DNA of 64,000 bases from an uncultured Collinsella sp. (GCA_900757495.1 CAAENX010000029.1:1-64000); one strand, 5' to 3'. Positions 51,042 through 59,494 are shown, counted from the first letter of the stretch. A program made the numbers and translations. The notes: generated by a model from the sequence alone, not told the origin.

Positions 51042-51110
51042 AAGTTGCGGTGAAATAGGGACTGTTTTTGCTGGCAAAAGGCCTAATTAATCCCTATTTC
51101 ACCGCAAGTT
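51042..51110. repeat. Inverted-repeat element TTGCGGTGAAATAGGGA (copy 1)
   Basis: aagttgcggtgaaataggga (51042-51061) faces its reverse complement tccctatttcaccgcaagtt (51091-51110) with a single mismatch in 20. The 29-base spacer contains ctggcaaaag. A second copy lies at 53427-53495. There is no coding capacity; it is a REP-like or very short MITE-like unit. Confidence 0.7.
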
Positions 51111-51127
51111 TTGATCAGTTGTTGGGA

Positions 51128-52171
51128 TTAGTTCACCTCGACGGGGGCGGCGCCGGGGTAGCGGTCCTCAAAGTCCAGGCGGTATTTGTTGTCGTTGGTG
51201 CCCGCTACGTTGTCGCGCGCCAGCGGCGCCACGATCTCGTCCTTGTGGTTGGCGGGGCTGGAGTACTCAAGGCTGATCTCCCAAGCGTCACAAATGACGT
51301 CGATGCGATTCTCCAGGTCGTCGTAGAGCGTGATGATGTCTTTCCACGAGCTGTAATTCTGCGAGTCGATGGGAACGTCCAGGTCCTCGACCTCGTCCTT
51401 GAGGTCGTCGATCTGATCCTCGAGCGCCTCGGCGGCATCGCTGGCCGACTGACGCGAGCTGCGGTCATCCTTAAGGTGATACGTGTTGAATGTGGTGGCG
51501 CAGTCGCGGACCTGCTGGTCAAGATCAGAGAGCCTGCTGTAGTAGGAGCTCAGCTGGTCGTAGACGTTTTGCTCGCGGTTGGTGGCGGCATCGTGGGCGT
51601 CATCGTCATCATCGTCAAGCTTGTTGGGGTCGCCCTTGACGGAGACGTCATCGTCGTCGTGGTCGATTTTGACCTTTTCGATCGTCGTACCCTTGGTATC
51701 ATCGGCGCCCTTGTCGAAAGGCTTGATCATAAAGAACACGACGAGCGCGATGATAACGACAACGAGTACGGCGATAATGCCGATAAGTAGCGCATTGTTG
51801 CTCTTGGGAGCAGTGGGGGCGCCGGCCTGCGGAGCGGCGGTCGGTATGGGCTGCTGCGGCGCGGAGCCGGCTGGTGTCGCCCATTGCTGCGTCGTGCCAG
51901 CTTCCGGCTGGGGAGCGGGCGCGGGCTGATGGGCGGACTGCACGGTCACGTCTGCCGGTTGGGGCTGAGTCGCCGTGGGCTGCTGCGCAGACTGAACCGT
52001 GGTCGCGGCGGCGTCGAAGGCGGCATCGGGCGTGGCGGCATGTTCGGCCGCCTGCGCATCCTCTTGCAACTGAGAGGCCTGGCCATCATTGGTTGCCGGC
52101 GTTCCGCAGCTGGTGCAAAAACGCTCGTCGTCTTTCAGAAGCTTGCCGCAATGGGTGCAAAACCGGGGCAT
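51128..52171 (-). CDS. Zinc-ribbon membrane protein with extracytoplasmic helical domain
   Basis: 347 residues from ATG 52171 (GGAAGGA six bases upstream). The N-terminus is a zinc ribbon: MPRFCTHCGKLLKDDERFCT followed by SCGTP (two CXXC knuckles). A Gln/Pro/Ala-rich linker (about 30-115) precedes one transmembrane helix (LIGIIAVLVVVIIALVVFFM). After an acidic Asp-rich hinge (DHDDDDVSVKGDPNKLDDDD) there is an outer helical domain (DQLSSYYSRLSDLDQQVRDC; DAAEALEDQIDDLKDEVEDL). Proteins of this layout are common in Gram-positive envelopes; the role is unknown. It is a single gene that appears to end within the repeat-rich region. Confidence 0.85.
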   Translation of the reverse strand: MPRFCTHCGKLLKDDERFCTSCGTPATNDGQASQLQEDAQAAEHAATPDAAFDAAATTVQSAQQPTATQPQPADVTVQSAHQPAPAPQPEAGTTQQWATPAGSAPQQPIPTAAPQAGAPTAPKSNNALLIGIIAVLVVVIIALVVFFMIKPFDKGADDTKGTTIEKVKIDHDDDDVSVKGDPNKLDDDDDDAHDAATNREQNVYDQLSSYYSRLSDLDQQVRDCATTFNTYHLKDDRSSRQSASDAAEALEDQIDDLKDEVEDLDVPIDSQNYSSWKDIITLYDDLENRIDVICDAWEISLEYSSPANHKDEIVAPLARDNVAGTNDNKYRLDFEDRYPGAAPVEVN

Positions 52172-52372
52172 GATGGTTCCTTCCATTCGATGTGTTGGCT
52201 AGATTATAAGGTGGTTCAGGTGCGGTTGGGCCGCGCCGACCCAACTGGTTGTGTGAGGATAGTCGTGTCGCGCAAGCCCTGTCGCATGCGTCACAATGAG
52301 TGCGGCGTGCTGGGTGTCCGGCGCGGCCGTTTATCGACGGCTCGGTAGAATGCGACGGTGGGGAGTGAGTCT

Positions 52373-53428
52373 GTGTACTGCGGCGAGCAAGGTCGGGGTG
52401 GTGGCGACAACGTGGAGGCGTTCCGGTTCCCACAGGGGGATGCGCCTCTCGCTGCGCGCGATTGCTCGCGTCGAGTGTTTTGTGCCGGGATGTTGACCGG
52501 AGCGCTTGCCTCGGTGATGAGTCTCGGCGGTTGTGCCGCGCGCCACAACGAGGCTGAGGGTTCCGCTGTCCCTGCCAAACAAAAGGCGAATCATCCGTCC
52601 GCTCAAAAGACGGAGGCTGTCTCCCGGGCTTCTTGGATTGCCGGCCTTCAGCAAGATATCGAAGCCCTTGTCGAGCCATATGGTGGGTCTACCTCGGTCT
52701 ATGCTGTGGCGCTTGACCCTCAAACGTTCGCGTCGCTCGATGGCGAAGTCGCTGTGGCACCGGACGCGCGACGTGTGGCGGCAAGCATCATCAAGCTTCC
52801 CATTCTCGCTTGTGCGCTCGAGACCGTGACGGCGGGCGAGCTGTCCCTCGACGAGCAGATAACGGTAACGCAACAGGATATCGTGGGCGGCAGCGGCAAT
52901 ATTCAAGCGCGCGGCGCGGGCGTGTCGTACAGTATTGACGAGCTGCTGCACGCCATGATCGCCCAGAGCGACAACGTGGCAGCGAACCTTGTTATCGGCA
53001 GGCTTGGCATGGATACGGTAAACGAAACGTGTGCCGCATTGGGGCTGACCCAGACCGTGCTCGCTCGTTTGATGATGGACGCCGAGGCCCAGGCACAAAG
53101 TCGCGAGAACTACACGAGCGCCCGTGATGCTGCGGCCGTGTTACAGCGGCTGGCGGCGGGGACAATCGCGACGCCCGAGCTGTGCGAGCGAGCGCGCGGG
53201 TATCTGCTGGCACAGGAGGACGCGCGCGGTATTGTCGAGGGCGTTCCCGGCGGCGTTTTGGTCGCGCATAAAACGGGCAGCCTGGCGAATGCTCAGCACG
53301 ATGCCGCAATCGTCTACGCCGAGCGCCCTTACGTGCTGGCAATCCTCACCCAAGACCTCGAGCGCGAACAGGCCCTGGCCTTGGAGCGCGACATTTCCTT
53401 CGTCATCAACGCCCGCGCCCACTCCTAA
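52373..53428 (+). CDS. Class A beta-lactamase-like serine hydrolase, probable Tat-exported lipoprotein
   Basis: 351 residues if GTG 52373 (GGGGAG upstream) is the start; GTG 52358 is an alternative. The signal is Tat-like: CSRRVFCAGMLTGALASVM followed by the lipobox LGGC, so the protein is probably exported folded and lipidated. The mature domain shows the penicilloyl-serine transferase motifs: AASIIKLP (S-X-X-K), AQSDNVAANLVI (SDN) and VLVAHKTGSL (KTG). The gene context gives no resistance regulator. It may be a beta-lactamase or a non-hydrolytic cell-wall enzyme; an E166-like residue was not assigned. The stop codon overlaps the second copy of the inverted-repeat element. Confidence 0.82.
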   Translation: MYCGEQGRGGGDNVEAFRFPQGDAPLAARDCSRRVFCAGMLTGALASVMSLGGCAARHNEAEGSAVPAKQKANHPSAQKTEAVSRASWIAGLQQDIEALVEPYGGSTSVYAVALDPQTFASLDGEVAVAPDARRVAASIIKLPILACALETVTAGELSLDEQITVTQQDIVGGSGNIQARGAGVSYSIDELLHAMIAQSDNVAANLVIGRLGMDTVNETCAALGLTQTVLARLMMDAEAQAQSRENYTSARDAAAVLQRLAAGTIATPELCERARGYLLAQEDARGIVEGVPGGVLVAHKTGSLANAQHDAAIVYAERPYVLAILTQDLEREQALALERDISFVINARAHS

Positions 53429-53495
53429 CTTGCGGTGAAATAGGGATTGTATTTGCTGTTAGAAGGCGTATCCAGTCCCCATTTCACCGCAACTT
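53427..53495. repeat. Inverted-repeat element TTGCGGTGAAATAGGGA (copy 2)
   Basis: aacttgcggtgaaataggga (53427-53446) against tccccatttcaccgcaactt (53476-53495); related to the copy at 51042-51110. It starts on the stop codon of the preceding gene. Confidence 0.7.
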
Positions 53496-53500
53496 AGAGG

Positions 53501-53573
53501 GTCGGCACTGGGGGACGTTCCTTTTCTGCCGACACTTTGGGAACGTCCCTAACTGCCTCCCCAATGACTAGGT
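53501..53573. repeat. Palindromic GGGGACGTTCC repeat units next to copy 2
   Basis: gtcggcac-tgggggacgttcc-ttttctgccgac and ttgggaacgtccctaactgc, followed by ctccccaatgactag. Core and arms match the family at 24.3, 26.8 and 43.5 kb. The tmk start follows 88 bases later. Confidence 0.6.
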
Positions 53574-53660
53574 CCGATTTGGGGTGCGCCGGACGCTGGG
53601 GTATCATGGCTTGGTTGCTATAACTTGCATTTTCGCGCCTTGTAGGAAGGGGCTGCGCCC

Positions 53661-54344
53661 ATGGCTTTTGAGCCCGCTCAACATAGCTTTATCACGCTCG
53701 AGGGCGTCGACGGCGCCGGCAAGTCCACGCAGGCGCGTTTGCTGGCCCGCGCGCTCGACCTCGCTGGCTATCAGGTCGTAACTCTGCGCGAGCCGGGCGG
53801 CACCGCCATCAGCGAAAAGATCCGCACCCTGCTGCTCGACCCCGCCAATACGGCGATGGGCGACACCTGCGAGCTGCTGCTCTACGAGGCCGCACGCGCC
53901 CAGCTGGTGCACGAGGTCATCACGCCCGCCCTCGCTGCCGGCAAGGTGGTCCTGTGCGACCGTTTCTACGATTCCACGACCTGCTATCAGGCGTTTGCCG
54001 ATGGCCTCGACCGTCAGATGGTACGCGATGCCAACAACCTGGCTGTCGCCGGTACGCATCCGGCGCTCACGCTCGTCTATCACGTCACGCCCGAGCAGGC
54101 GGCGCTGCGCATGGCGGCCCGCGGTGCGGCCGATCGCATGGAGGCCAAGGGCATGGCCTTCCAGGAGCGCGTCTACCAGGGATTTTGTGCCATTGCTGCC
54201 GAGGAGCCAGACCGCGTAAAGCTCATCGACGCCACCGCGTCGATTGCAGACGTCTTCGCGCAGACGGTCGAGCAGGTTCGCGCGTATGGCCTCGATGTTT
54301 CCCAAGATGCCGTCGCCGCCGCGCTTGCCCAGGAGGCTGAGTAA
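53661..54344 (+). CDS. tmk: Thymidylate kinase
   Basis: 227 residues from ATG 53661 (GGAAGGGG upstream). Kinase motifs: P-loop ITLEGVDGAGKSTQARLLAR, TLREPGGTAISEKIRTLLLD (the DR[YF]/EPGGT region), VVLCDRFYDSTTCYQAFADG, and the LID region AADRMEAKGMAFQERVYQGF. It phosphorylates dTMP to dTDP. It is the first gene of the tmk-holB-ricT-comF group; holB begins one base after its stop. Confidence 0.95.
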   Translation: MAFEPAQHSFITLEGVDGAGKSTQARLLARALDLAGYQVVTLREPGGTAISEKIRTLLLDPANTAMGDTCELLLYEAARAQLVHEVITPALAAGKVVLCDRFYDSTTCYQAFADGLDRQMVRDANNLAVAGTHPALTLVYHVTPEQAALRMAARGAADRMEAKGMAFQERVYQGFCAIAAEEPDRVKLIDATASIADVFAQTVEQVRAYGLDVSQDAVAAALAQEAE

Positions 54345-54345
54345 C

Positions 54346-55473
54346 ATGGCCCCCGCTCAGGCAAGCCTGCTGGCCAAGCTCGACACCCAAGAGCGCGTGC
54401 GCGACTTTTTGACCAACGCCATCGCAAGCGGCCGCGCATCGCACGCCTACCTGTTTTTGGGCGCGCCCGGCGCCGGTAAGCTCGACGCCGCATGGGCGCT
54501 TGCCCAGGCATTCCTGTGCGAGCAGGACGGCTGCGGCTCGTGCGACAGCTGCGTGCGCGTTGCGCGCCATACGCATCCCGACGTGCACTATTACACGCCC
54601 GAAAGTGCTACGGGCTACCTCATCGCGCAGACCCGCGAGCTGCTCGACGACGTGCCCCTGGCGCCCATCCGCGCCAAGGCAAAGGTCTACATCATCGACC
54701 GTGCCGAGCAGCTGCGCGCCAACACCGCCAACGCGCTACTCAAAACGCTCGAGGAGCCGCCCGAGGGTGTCATGTTCATCCTGCTGGGCACCTCGGCCGA
54801 CGTGATGCTGCCCACCATTGTGAGCCGCTGCCAGTGCGTACCGTTTCGGCTGGTGTCGCCCGTCGCCGCCGCGCAAGCCGTGAGCCGCGCCACCGGCCAG
54901 GACCTCGCGCGTTGTCGTATGGCCGTCGCCGTGGCGGGCAGCCCCACGCGCGGTATCGAGTTCCTCAAGAGCGCCGAGCGCCAGGACGCTCGCCGTCAGA
55001 TGGTCCGTGCCATCGACTCACTCATTGCCGCCGACGAGGCCGACGTGCTCAGTCGCGCCAAGTCGCTCATCGTCGCCGTCAAGGCGCCGCTCGCCGAGGT
55101 CAAGTCCACGCAGGAAAAGGTGCTCGAGCAAAATGCCGACTACCTGTCGCGTGGAGCATTGAAGCAGCTTGAGGACCGCAACAAGCGCGAACTCAACGCG
55201 CGCGAGCGTTCGGGTATCATGGAAGCGCTGGCGAGCGCGCGGACGCTCATGCGCGACGTGCTGCTGACGCTTCAGGATGAGGCGGCAGACGTTGTGAACG
55301 AGGACGTGCGCGACACGATCGGGCGGCTTGCCGCGGCGACGAATGTTGCGGGTGCCACCCAGGCGCTCGAGGCGGTCGCAACCGCCGAGCGCAACATCGC
55401 CAGAAACGTTACTCCCCAGCTGGCCATCGAGGTCATGCTGTTCGATATCAGGAAGGCACTGAAATGCCGTTAG
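54346..55473 (+). CDS. holB: DNA polymerase III delta' subunit
   Basis: 375 residues from ATG 54346 (AGGAGG at 54331-54336). Clamp-loader features: RASHAYLFLGAPGAGKLDAA, where Leu follows the Lys instead of Thr/Ser, so the P-loop is degenerate as in delta'. The zinc-binding CEQDGCGSCDSCVRV, the YIIDRAEQLRANTANALLKT with LEEPPEGVMFILL (Walker B-like and sensor region), and PTIVSRCQCVPFRL (SRC motif) are present. It works with DnaX and HolA to load the beta clamp. The stop overlaps the next start by 10 bases. Confidence 0.92.
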   Translation: MAPAQASLLAKLDTQERVRDFLTNAIASGRASHAYLFLGAPGAGKLDAAWALAQAFLCEQDGCGSCDSCVRVARHTHPDVHYYTPESATGYLIAQTRELLDDVPLAPIRAKAKVYIIDRAEQLRANTANALLKTLEEPPEGVMFILLGTSADVMLPTIVSRCQCVPFRLVSPVAAAQAVSRATGQDLARCRMAVAVAGSPTRGIEFLKSAERQDARRQMVRAIDSLIAADEADVLSRAKSLIVAVKAPLAEVKSTQEKVLEQNADYLSRGALKQLEDRNKRELNARERSGIMEALASARTLMRDVLLTLQDEAADVVNEDVRDTIGRLAAATNVAGATQALEAVATAERNIARNVTPQLAIEVMLFDIRKALKCR

Positions 55474-57164
55474 TCGTACCCGTTAAGTTTACCTACGCCT
55501 CGCGCGACCTGTGGTTCGACCCACAGGATCTGGATATCCTCGAGGCCGATTATGCCATTTGTTCTACCGAGCGCGGAACCGAGATCGGCCTGGTCACGGC
55601 CGATCCCTTCGAGGTGCCGCTCGACGAAATCGGTCAGCCGCTCAAGCCCGTGTTGCGCGTAGCGAGCGACATCGACCTGCAGCTTGCCGACGACCTGGCT
55701 ATCCAGGGTGACGAGGCCATGGTCGACTTCCGCCGCCTGGTCAAGGAGCTCGACCTCGAGATGAAGCCGGTCGGCGTCGAGTACCTGTTTGGCGGCGAGA
55801 AGGCCGTGTTCTACTTTGCTGCCGAGGAACGCGTCGATTTCCGTCAGCTCGTCAAGGACCTGTCCTCGACGCTGCACATTCGCGTCGACATGCGCCAGAT
55901 CGGCGTGCGCGACGAGACCCGCCTGGTGGGCGGCTATGCCCAGTGCGGCCAGGAGCTCTGCTGCACGCGCTTTGGCGGACAGTTTGAGCCGGTTTCGATC
56001 CGCATGGCAAAAGAGCAGGACCTGCCGCTCAACTCGTCCAAGATCAGCGGCGTGTGCGGCCGCCTGATGTGCTGCCTGCGTTATGAGTTCGAGGCGTACA
56101 AGGACTTTAAGAGCCGTGCGCCCAAAAAGAAGACGCTCATCGATACGCCGCTTGGCAAGGCGCGTATTCAGGAATATGACACGCCGCGTGAGCAGCTGGT
56201 GCTGCGCCTGGAGAACGGCAAAGTCTTTAAGGTCAACCTGGCCGATATGACGTGCTCGGAGGGCTGCAAAAAGAAGGCTGCCGAGCAGGGCTGCAACTGC
56301 CGCCCCGACTGCGTGACGCGCGATGTGCTCGAGCGTATCGAGTCGCCCGAGATGCGCCTGGCGCTTATGGAGCTCGACCGCGAGAACGGCGTCGACGTGG
56401 GCGATGGCCTGTCGAGCGCCGATCGTCTGGCGGGGACGACGATGCCCAAGCGCCGCCGTCGCGATGCGGACGCCGACACCCGTGCCGGTCAGAGCCAGGG
56501 CGAGGGTCGCGGCCGCGGTAAGGGCCGCGGCAAGGCCGAGGCACCCGAGGCCGAGGAGGCTGCCGGTGGACGTCGCCGCCGCAAGCGCTCGGGTTCGGGC
56601 GATGCCGGCGAGGCCGCTCCCGCAGGCAAGAACTCCTCCCGCGAGCGCGAGGCTCGGCAGCCTCAGCAGCAAAACCGCGGCGGTGGCATGAACCCCACGC
56701 GCCGTCGCCGTCGTCACCTGTCGAGCGAGGAGCGCGAGGACGCCTTCCGCGCCGCAGCCGCTCGCGAAGCCGGTGCCGCCCCCAAGGGTGGTTCGGGTTC
56801 CGATACGCCTGCCGACAAGGGTAGCAAGCAGCGCAACGATGACGAGCGCGCCCCGCGTCCGCGTCGCCGCCATTCCTCGGGCACGCAGCAAAAGCCCTCG
56901 GTGCCCTCCGTGGCCGATCAGGTCTCGGATGGCGAGGTCAAGGTCACACGTCGTCGCCCTGGAGATGGCGGAGGGGCGGCTGCCAAGGCCGCGCGCGGCG
57001 CTGCTCGCGACGAACGCGAGTCGCGCGATGATCGCGGTGGCGAGGGTTCGGCCGACCAGGGTCAAAAGCGCCGTCGCCGTCGTCGTTCCCGCAAGCCGCG
57101 TCAAGATGGCGGCGAGGGCTCGACCCAAAATTCGTCCGCACCGCAACCGCCCACCGGCGAATAG
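55464..57164 (+). CDS. ricT: PSP1-domain protein RicT (YaaT-like) with long basic C-terminal extension
   Basis: 566 residues from ATG 55464, overlapping holB. Residues 1 to about 270 form the PSP1/RicT region, with ICSTERGTEIGLVTADPFEV, YLFGGEKAVFYFAAEERVDF and RQLVKDL, and the cysteines of the Fe-S-binding Ric complex (CGQELCC, CGRLMCC). A further Cys cluster (CSEGCKKKAAEQGCNCRPDC) follows. From about 330 to the end the protein is low-complexity and basic, rich in Arg, Lys, Gly, Glu and Ser (RRRRRD, RGRGKGRGK, RRRRRRSRKPR), which is not typical of the about 275-residue family. RicT acts in RNase Y-dependent mRNA processing in Firmicutes. The tail may bind RNA. Confidence 0.85.
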   Translation: MPLVVPVKFTYASRDLWFDPQDLDILEADYAICSTERGTEIGLVTADPFEVPLDEIGQPLKPVLRVASDIDLQLADDLAIQGDEAMVDFRRLVKELDLEMKPVGVEYLFGGEKAVFYFAAEERVDFRQLVKDLSSTLHIRVDMRQIGVRDETRLVGGYAQCGQELCCTRFGGQFEPVSIRMAKEQDLPLNSSKISGVCGRLMCCLRYEFEAYKDFKSRAPKKKTLIDTPLGKARIQEYDTPREQLVLRLENGKVFKVNLADMTCSEGCKKKAAEQGCNCRPDCVTRDVLERIESPEMRLALMELDRENGVDVGDGLSSADRLAGTTMPKRRRRDADADTRAGQSQGEGRGRGKGRGKAEAPEAEEAAGGRRRRKRSGSGDAGEAAPAGKNSSREREARQPQQQNRGGGMNPTRRRRRHLSSEEREDAFRAAAAREAGAAPKGGSGSDTPADKGSKQRNDDERAPRPRRRHSSGTQQKPSVPSVADQVSDGEVKVTRRRPGDGGGAAAKAARGAARDERESRDDRGGEGSADQGQKRRRRRRSRKPRQDGGEGSTQNSSAPQPPTGE

Positions 57165-57228
57165 CGCCCGCAAACGGATTTAACCTGCCTGACCCCAAAC
57201 GCGTTGGGGTACCATAGCGCTGAATCAA

Positions 57229-57262
57229 CAACCCTCCCTGCGACCGAGCGTAGGGAGGGTTG
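57229..57262 (+). promoter_or_regulatory. Hairpin that can mask the comF ribosome-binding site
   Basis: caaccctccct (57229-57239) is the exact complement of agggagggttg (57252-57262), which contains the GGGAGGG ribosome-binding site of the next gene (start GTG 57267). A second small hairpin (accccaa/ttggggt, 57192-57210) lies just upstream. Without a T-run this is unlikely to be a terminator; a translational control role is inferred. Confidence 0.5.
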
Positions 57263-57266
57263 TGTC

Positions 57267-58073
57267 GTGAAGAGACATTTGAATGTGTTGGGATGCCTGC
57301 AAGGTGCCGACATCCTACCGTTTGCGGACGAATTGCTGCCGTTTGCCGAGCGGGCGGCGCACGAGGCGCTTGAGGCGTTGTCGCCCACGCGATGCGCCGG
57401 CTGCGAGCGCTCCGGCGCGCTTATTTGCCAAGATTGTCTGGCATCGCTCGCTCTCATCGATCCGCGCCATAGCTGCACTCGATGCGGCGCCCCGTTTGGA
57501 GACTTGCTGTGCACCGAGTGCTCGGTCGAGGGTGCGTCCTCGGTGATGGCCGAAGCACTCGACCGGTGCCTGGCATGTGCCGTTTACACGCATCCGCTGC
57601 CGCGGATCATTAAAGCGTACAAAGACGCGGGCGAGCGACGCCTGGCGCCGTATCTGGCAGAGCTGCTCTACGACACCGCCTTACATGCCCAGGTCGCGGC
57701 GCCCGAATGCTACGGCGGTGTGTTGTCCGGCGCCGATGCCGTGGTGTTTGTGCCTGCGACGGCGGCGGCGTTTCGGCGACGCGGCTTCGATCATATGGAA
57801 GCCATCGCGCGCCCATTTTGCGAGCTGTCGGGTGTTCCGCTGCTCGACGCCCTGGTCAAATACGGCCACGGTGACCAGCGCGAGCTCGGTCGTGAAGAAC
57901 GCCGTGAACGCGCCCGAGGCATGTACGAGACCGTTGAGGACGTGCGGGGCCGCCGCCTGCTGCTCATCGACGACGTTATCACCACGGGTGCGACGATGGC
58001 AGCGGCTTCGGCGGAACTCAAGCGCGCCGGTGCCGCGGCCGTTGATGGCCTCGCTCTCGCACGCGTTTGGTAG
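57267..58073 (+). CDS. ComF-family phosphoribosyltransferase-like protein
   Basis: 268 residues. GTG 57267 is chosen because GGGAGGG (57253-57259) lies seven bases upstream; the longer frame from 57204 looks non-coding. The N-terminal four-cysteine zinc region (RCAGCERSGALICQDCLA, then CTRCGAPFGDLLCTEC) precedes a PRTase domain with YTHPLPRIIKAYKDAGERRL, VFVPATAAAFRRRGFDHMEA and LLLIDDVITTGATMAAASAE (PRPP loop). ComFC homologues act in DNA uptake or DNA repair. It follows ricT by 102 bases and precedes the VSR-like gene. Confidence 0.88.
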   Translation: MKRHLNVLGCLQGADILPFADELLPFAERAAHEALEALSPTRCAGCERSGALICQDCLASLALIDPRHSCTRCGAPFGDLLCTECSVEGASSVMAEALDRCLACAVYTHPLPRIIKAYKDAGERRLAPYLAELLYDTALHAQVAAPECYGGVLSGADAVVFVPATAAAFRRRGFDHMEAIARPFCELSGVPLLDALVKYGHGDQRELGREERRERARGMYETVEDVRGRRLLLIDDVITTGATMAAASAELKRAGAAAVDGLALARVW

Positions 58074-58084
58074 GGGTGATTCAG

Positions 58085-59194
58085 ATGGCAATAAAGATCG
58101 GGCAGCGTGGCAAGCCTACAAGCGAGCAGCTAGCGGCTTCCGTGATCCTGACGGGCGCCTCGGCGTTGCGTATGATTCGAGCCGAGCGCCGGCAGATGGG
58201 CTACATCGGCTGGAAGGACCTTGAGCCCGATGAGGAGCACCGCGTGCTGTGTACGTCATCGCCTTCGAGCGAGGATATCTATCTTCCCGACTTGGTGCGA
58301 ATTGGAGCCAAAGGCGGCGAGGTGCAAGAGGATCTGTGCTTGCTGGTGGGATCTGCGGCGCAGCGCCGCCGCATGCCTGGCGTGGGCTGGTCCGTGTGTT
58401 CCGGGTTGCCTGCCGGCTCGATTCTAGAGGTAGAACCGGGGGTGTACAGCCTATCTCCCGAGGCCCTTTGTGTTGCCGTCGCCCGCGAGGTCGGCTGTAT
58501 CCAGGCGTTTGCCCTGGCCCAGGAACTGTGTTCTAAGATTTCACTGAGCGATCGCGGGAAGTATCTGCCTCCCTACACCTCGCCTGTTGCGAATAGACTT
58601 GCAAAGGACAAGGACCAACCGGCAGACGTGGGCTACTTTGAAGTCGAGCCGGTGCTGACACCCGATCGCCTGGCAGATTACCTTGCGGCATGCAAGGGGA
58701 ATGTGGCCAAACAATTGCAGCGTCTGTGTCCCTATCTGTCAGAAAACCTGCGCTCGCCCATGGAATGCATCATGCTCGCTCTGTTTTCGCTTCCGTTTTC
58801 CTATGGTGGATTTGCCTGCGGTCCCTTTAAGACCGACTACAAGATCGAGTTCGATGACCGCGCGCAGGCAATCTCGGGGATGCCGCATGCAGTTTGCGAT
58901 GCGTATCAGGAAGCAGCCCGGTTTGACCTGGAATACAACGGCGAGCTGGGCCATTCCTCCCGGAGGGGACGTATCCATGATGAAAAACGCAACACGGGCT
59001 TGATTACTATGGGAATCGAGGTCGCGACGGTCAACAACGAAATGCTCTGCGACATGGAAGCGATGGAAGCGCTTGCATGGCGCATTTACCAACGCAAGGG
59101 CAAGCGATATCAGAATCGCGTAGAGGCTCGTCGAAAGAGGCAAGATGCTCTGCTGAATACGCTCCGAGCGTGCTTTGGGCTCAAGCCTGCGTAA
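58085..59194 (+). CDS. Protein with C-terminal VSR/DUF559-like nuclease-type domain
   Basis: 369 residues from ATG 58085 (AGGGGT seven bases before). The N-terminal part is compact and recalls the AbiEi-like family seen in Coriobacteria (GYIGWKDLEPDEEHRVLCTS and YLPDLVRIGAKGG). The C-terminal part has FDLEYNGELGHSSRRGRIHD followed by EKRNTGLITMGIEVATV, the 'D.EYdG..H......D..R...L' pattern of VSR/DUF559 PD-(D/E)XK-like proteins. Activity is not proven. It follows comF by 11 bases, an unexpected pairing of a core gene with a defence-like gene. It is a candidate accessory gene. Confidence 0.6.
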   Translation: MAIKIGQRGKPTSEQLAASVILTGASALRMIRAERRQMGYIGWKDLEPDEEHRVLCTSSPSSEDIYLPDLVRIGAKGGEVQEDLCLLVGSAAQRRRMPGVGWSVCSGLPAGSILEVEPGVYSLSPEALCVAVAREVGCIQAFALAQELCSKISLSDRGKYLPPYTSPVANRLAKDKDQPADVGYFEVEPVLTPDRLADYLAACKGNVAKQLQRLCPYLSENLRSPMECIMLALFSLPFSYGGFACGPFKTDYKIEFDDRAQAISGMPHAVCDAYQEAARFDLEYNGELGHSSRRGRIHDEKRNTGLITMGIEVATVNNEMLCDMEAMEALAWRIYQRKGKRYQNRVEARRKRQDALLNTLRACFGLKPA

Positions 59195-59229
59195 AACTAT
59201 GGCTTTATAGGGGGTCTGTTTATATGTCC

Positions 59230-59446
59230 TGTGCAAATAACGGCAAATATGAGTACTGCTACTAGATTAGTGGCAGCAAAAACAAAGAAACTTGGGCCGG
59301 CAATCTGGATTCATTGAAGAGATAATAAACGAATGTGGAATATCTTGGCGCCAAGCAGGCTGTGCGGAACTCAAAAAGGGCTCGTGGGGCGGAAAAACGC
59401 TGCTACTAAATTCGTATCAGTACTCATATTTGCCATTTTTTGGCCA
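59230..59446. mobile_element. MITE-like element, copy B (217 bp)
   Basis: The left end tgtgcaaataacggcaaata (59230 on) and the right end (to 59446) are inverted repeats of about 29 bases with a few mismatches. The core caaatatgagtactg is shared with copy A at 26532-26759, and both copies share gcgctgctactaaa or cgctgctactaaa near the right end. There is no coding capacity. It lies 35 bases after the VSR-like gene. Confidence 0.65.
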
Positions 59447-59467
59447 CGGCACCCTGAGACGGGTGCC

Positions 59468-59494
59468 CCGGAGCTCCCCGTAGGGGAGCTCCGG
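59468..59494. terminator. Perfect 12-base hairpin after the MITE-like element
   Basis: ccggagctcccc (59468-59479) pairs perfectly with ggggagctccgg (59483-59494), loop gta. The tail acttcatg has no T-run, so termination by this stem alone is doubtful. Confidence 0.5.

Noticed and set aside
55470..57173. 567-residue open frame on the minus strand
   Set aside because: It is the antisense shadow of the GC-rich ricT gene; the sense frame has clear PSP1 motifs and a coupled start, while the antisense product is a repetitive Ala/Arg sequence.
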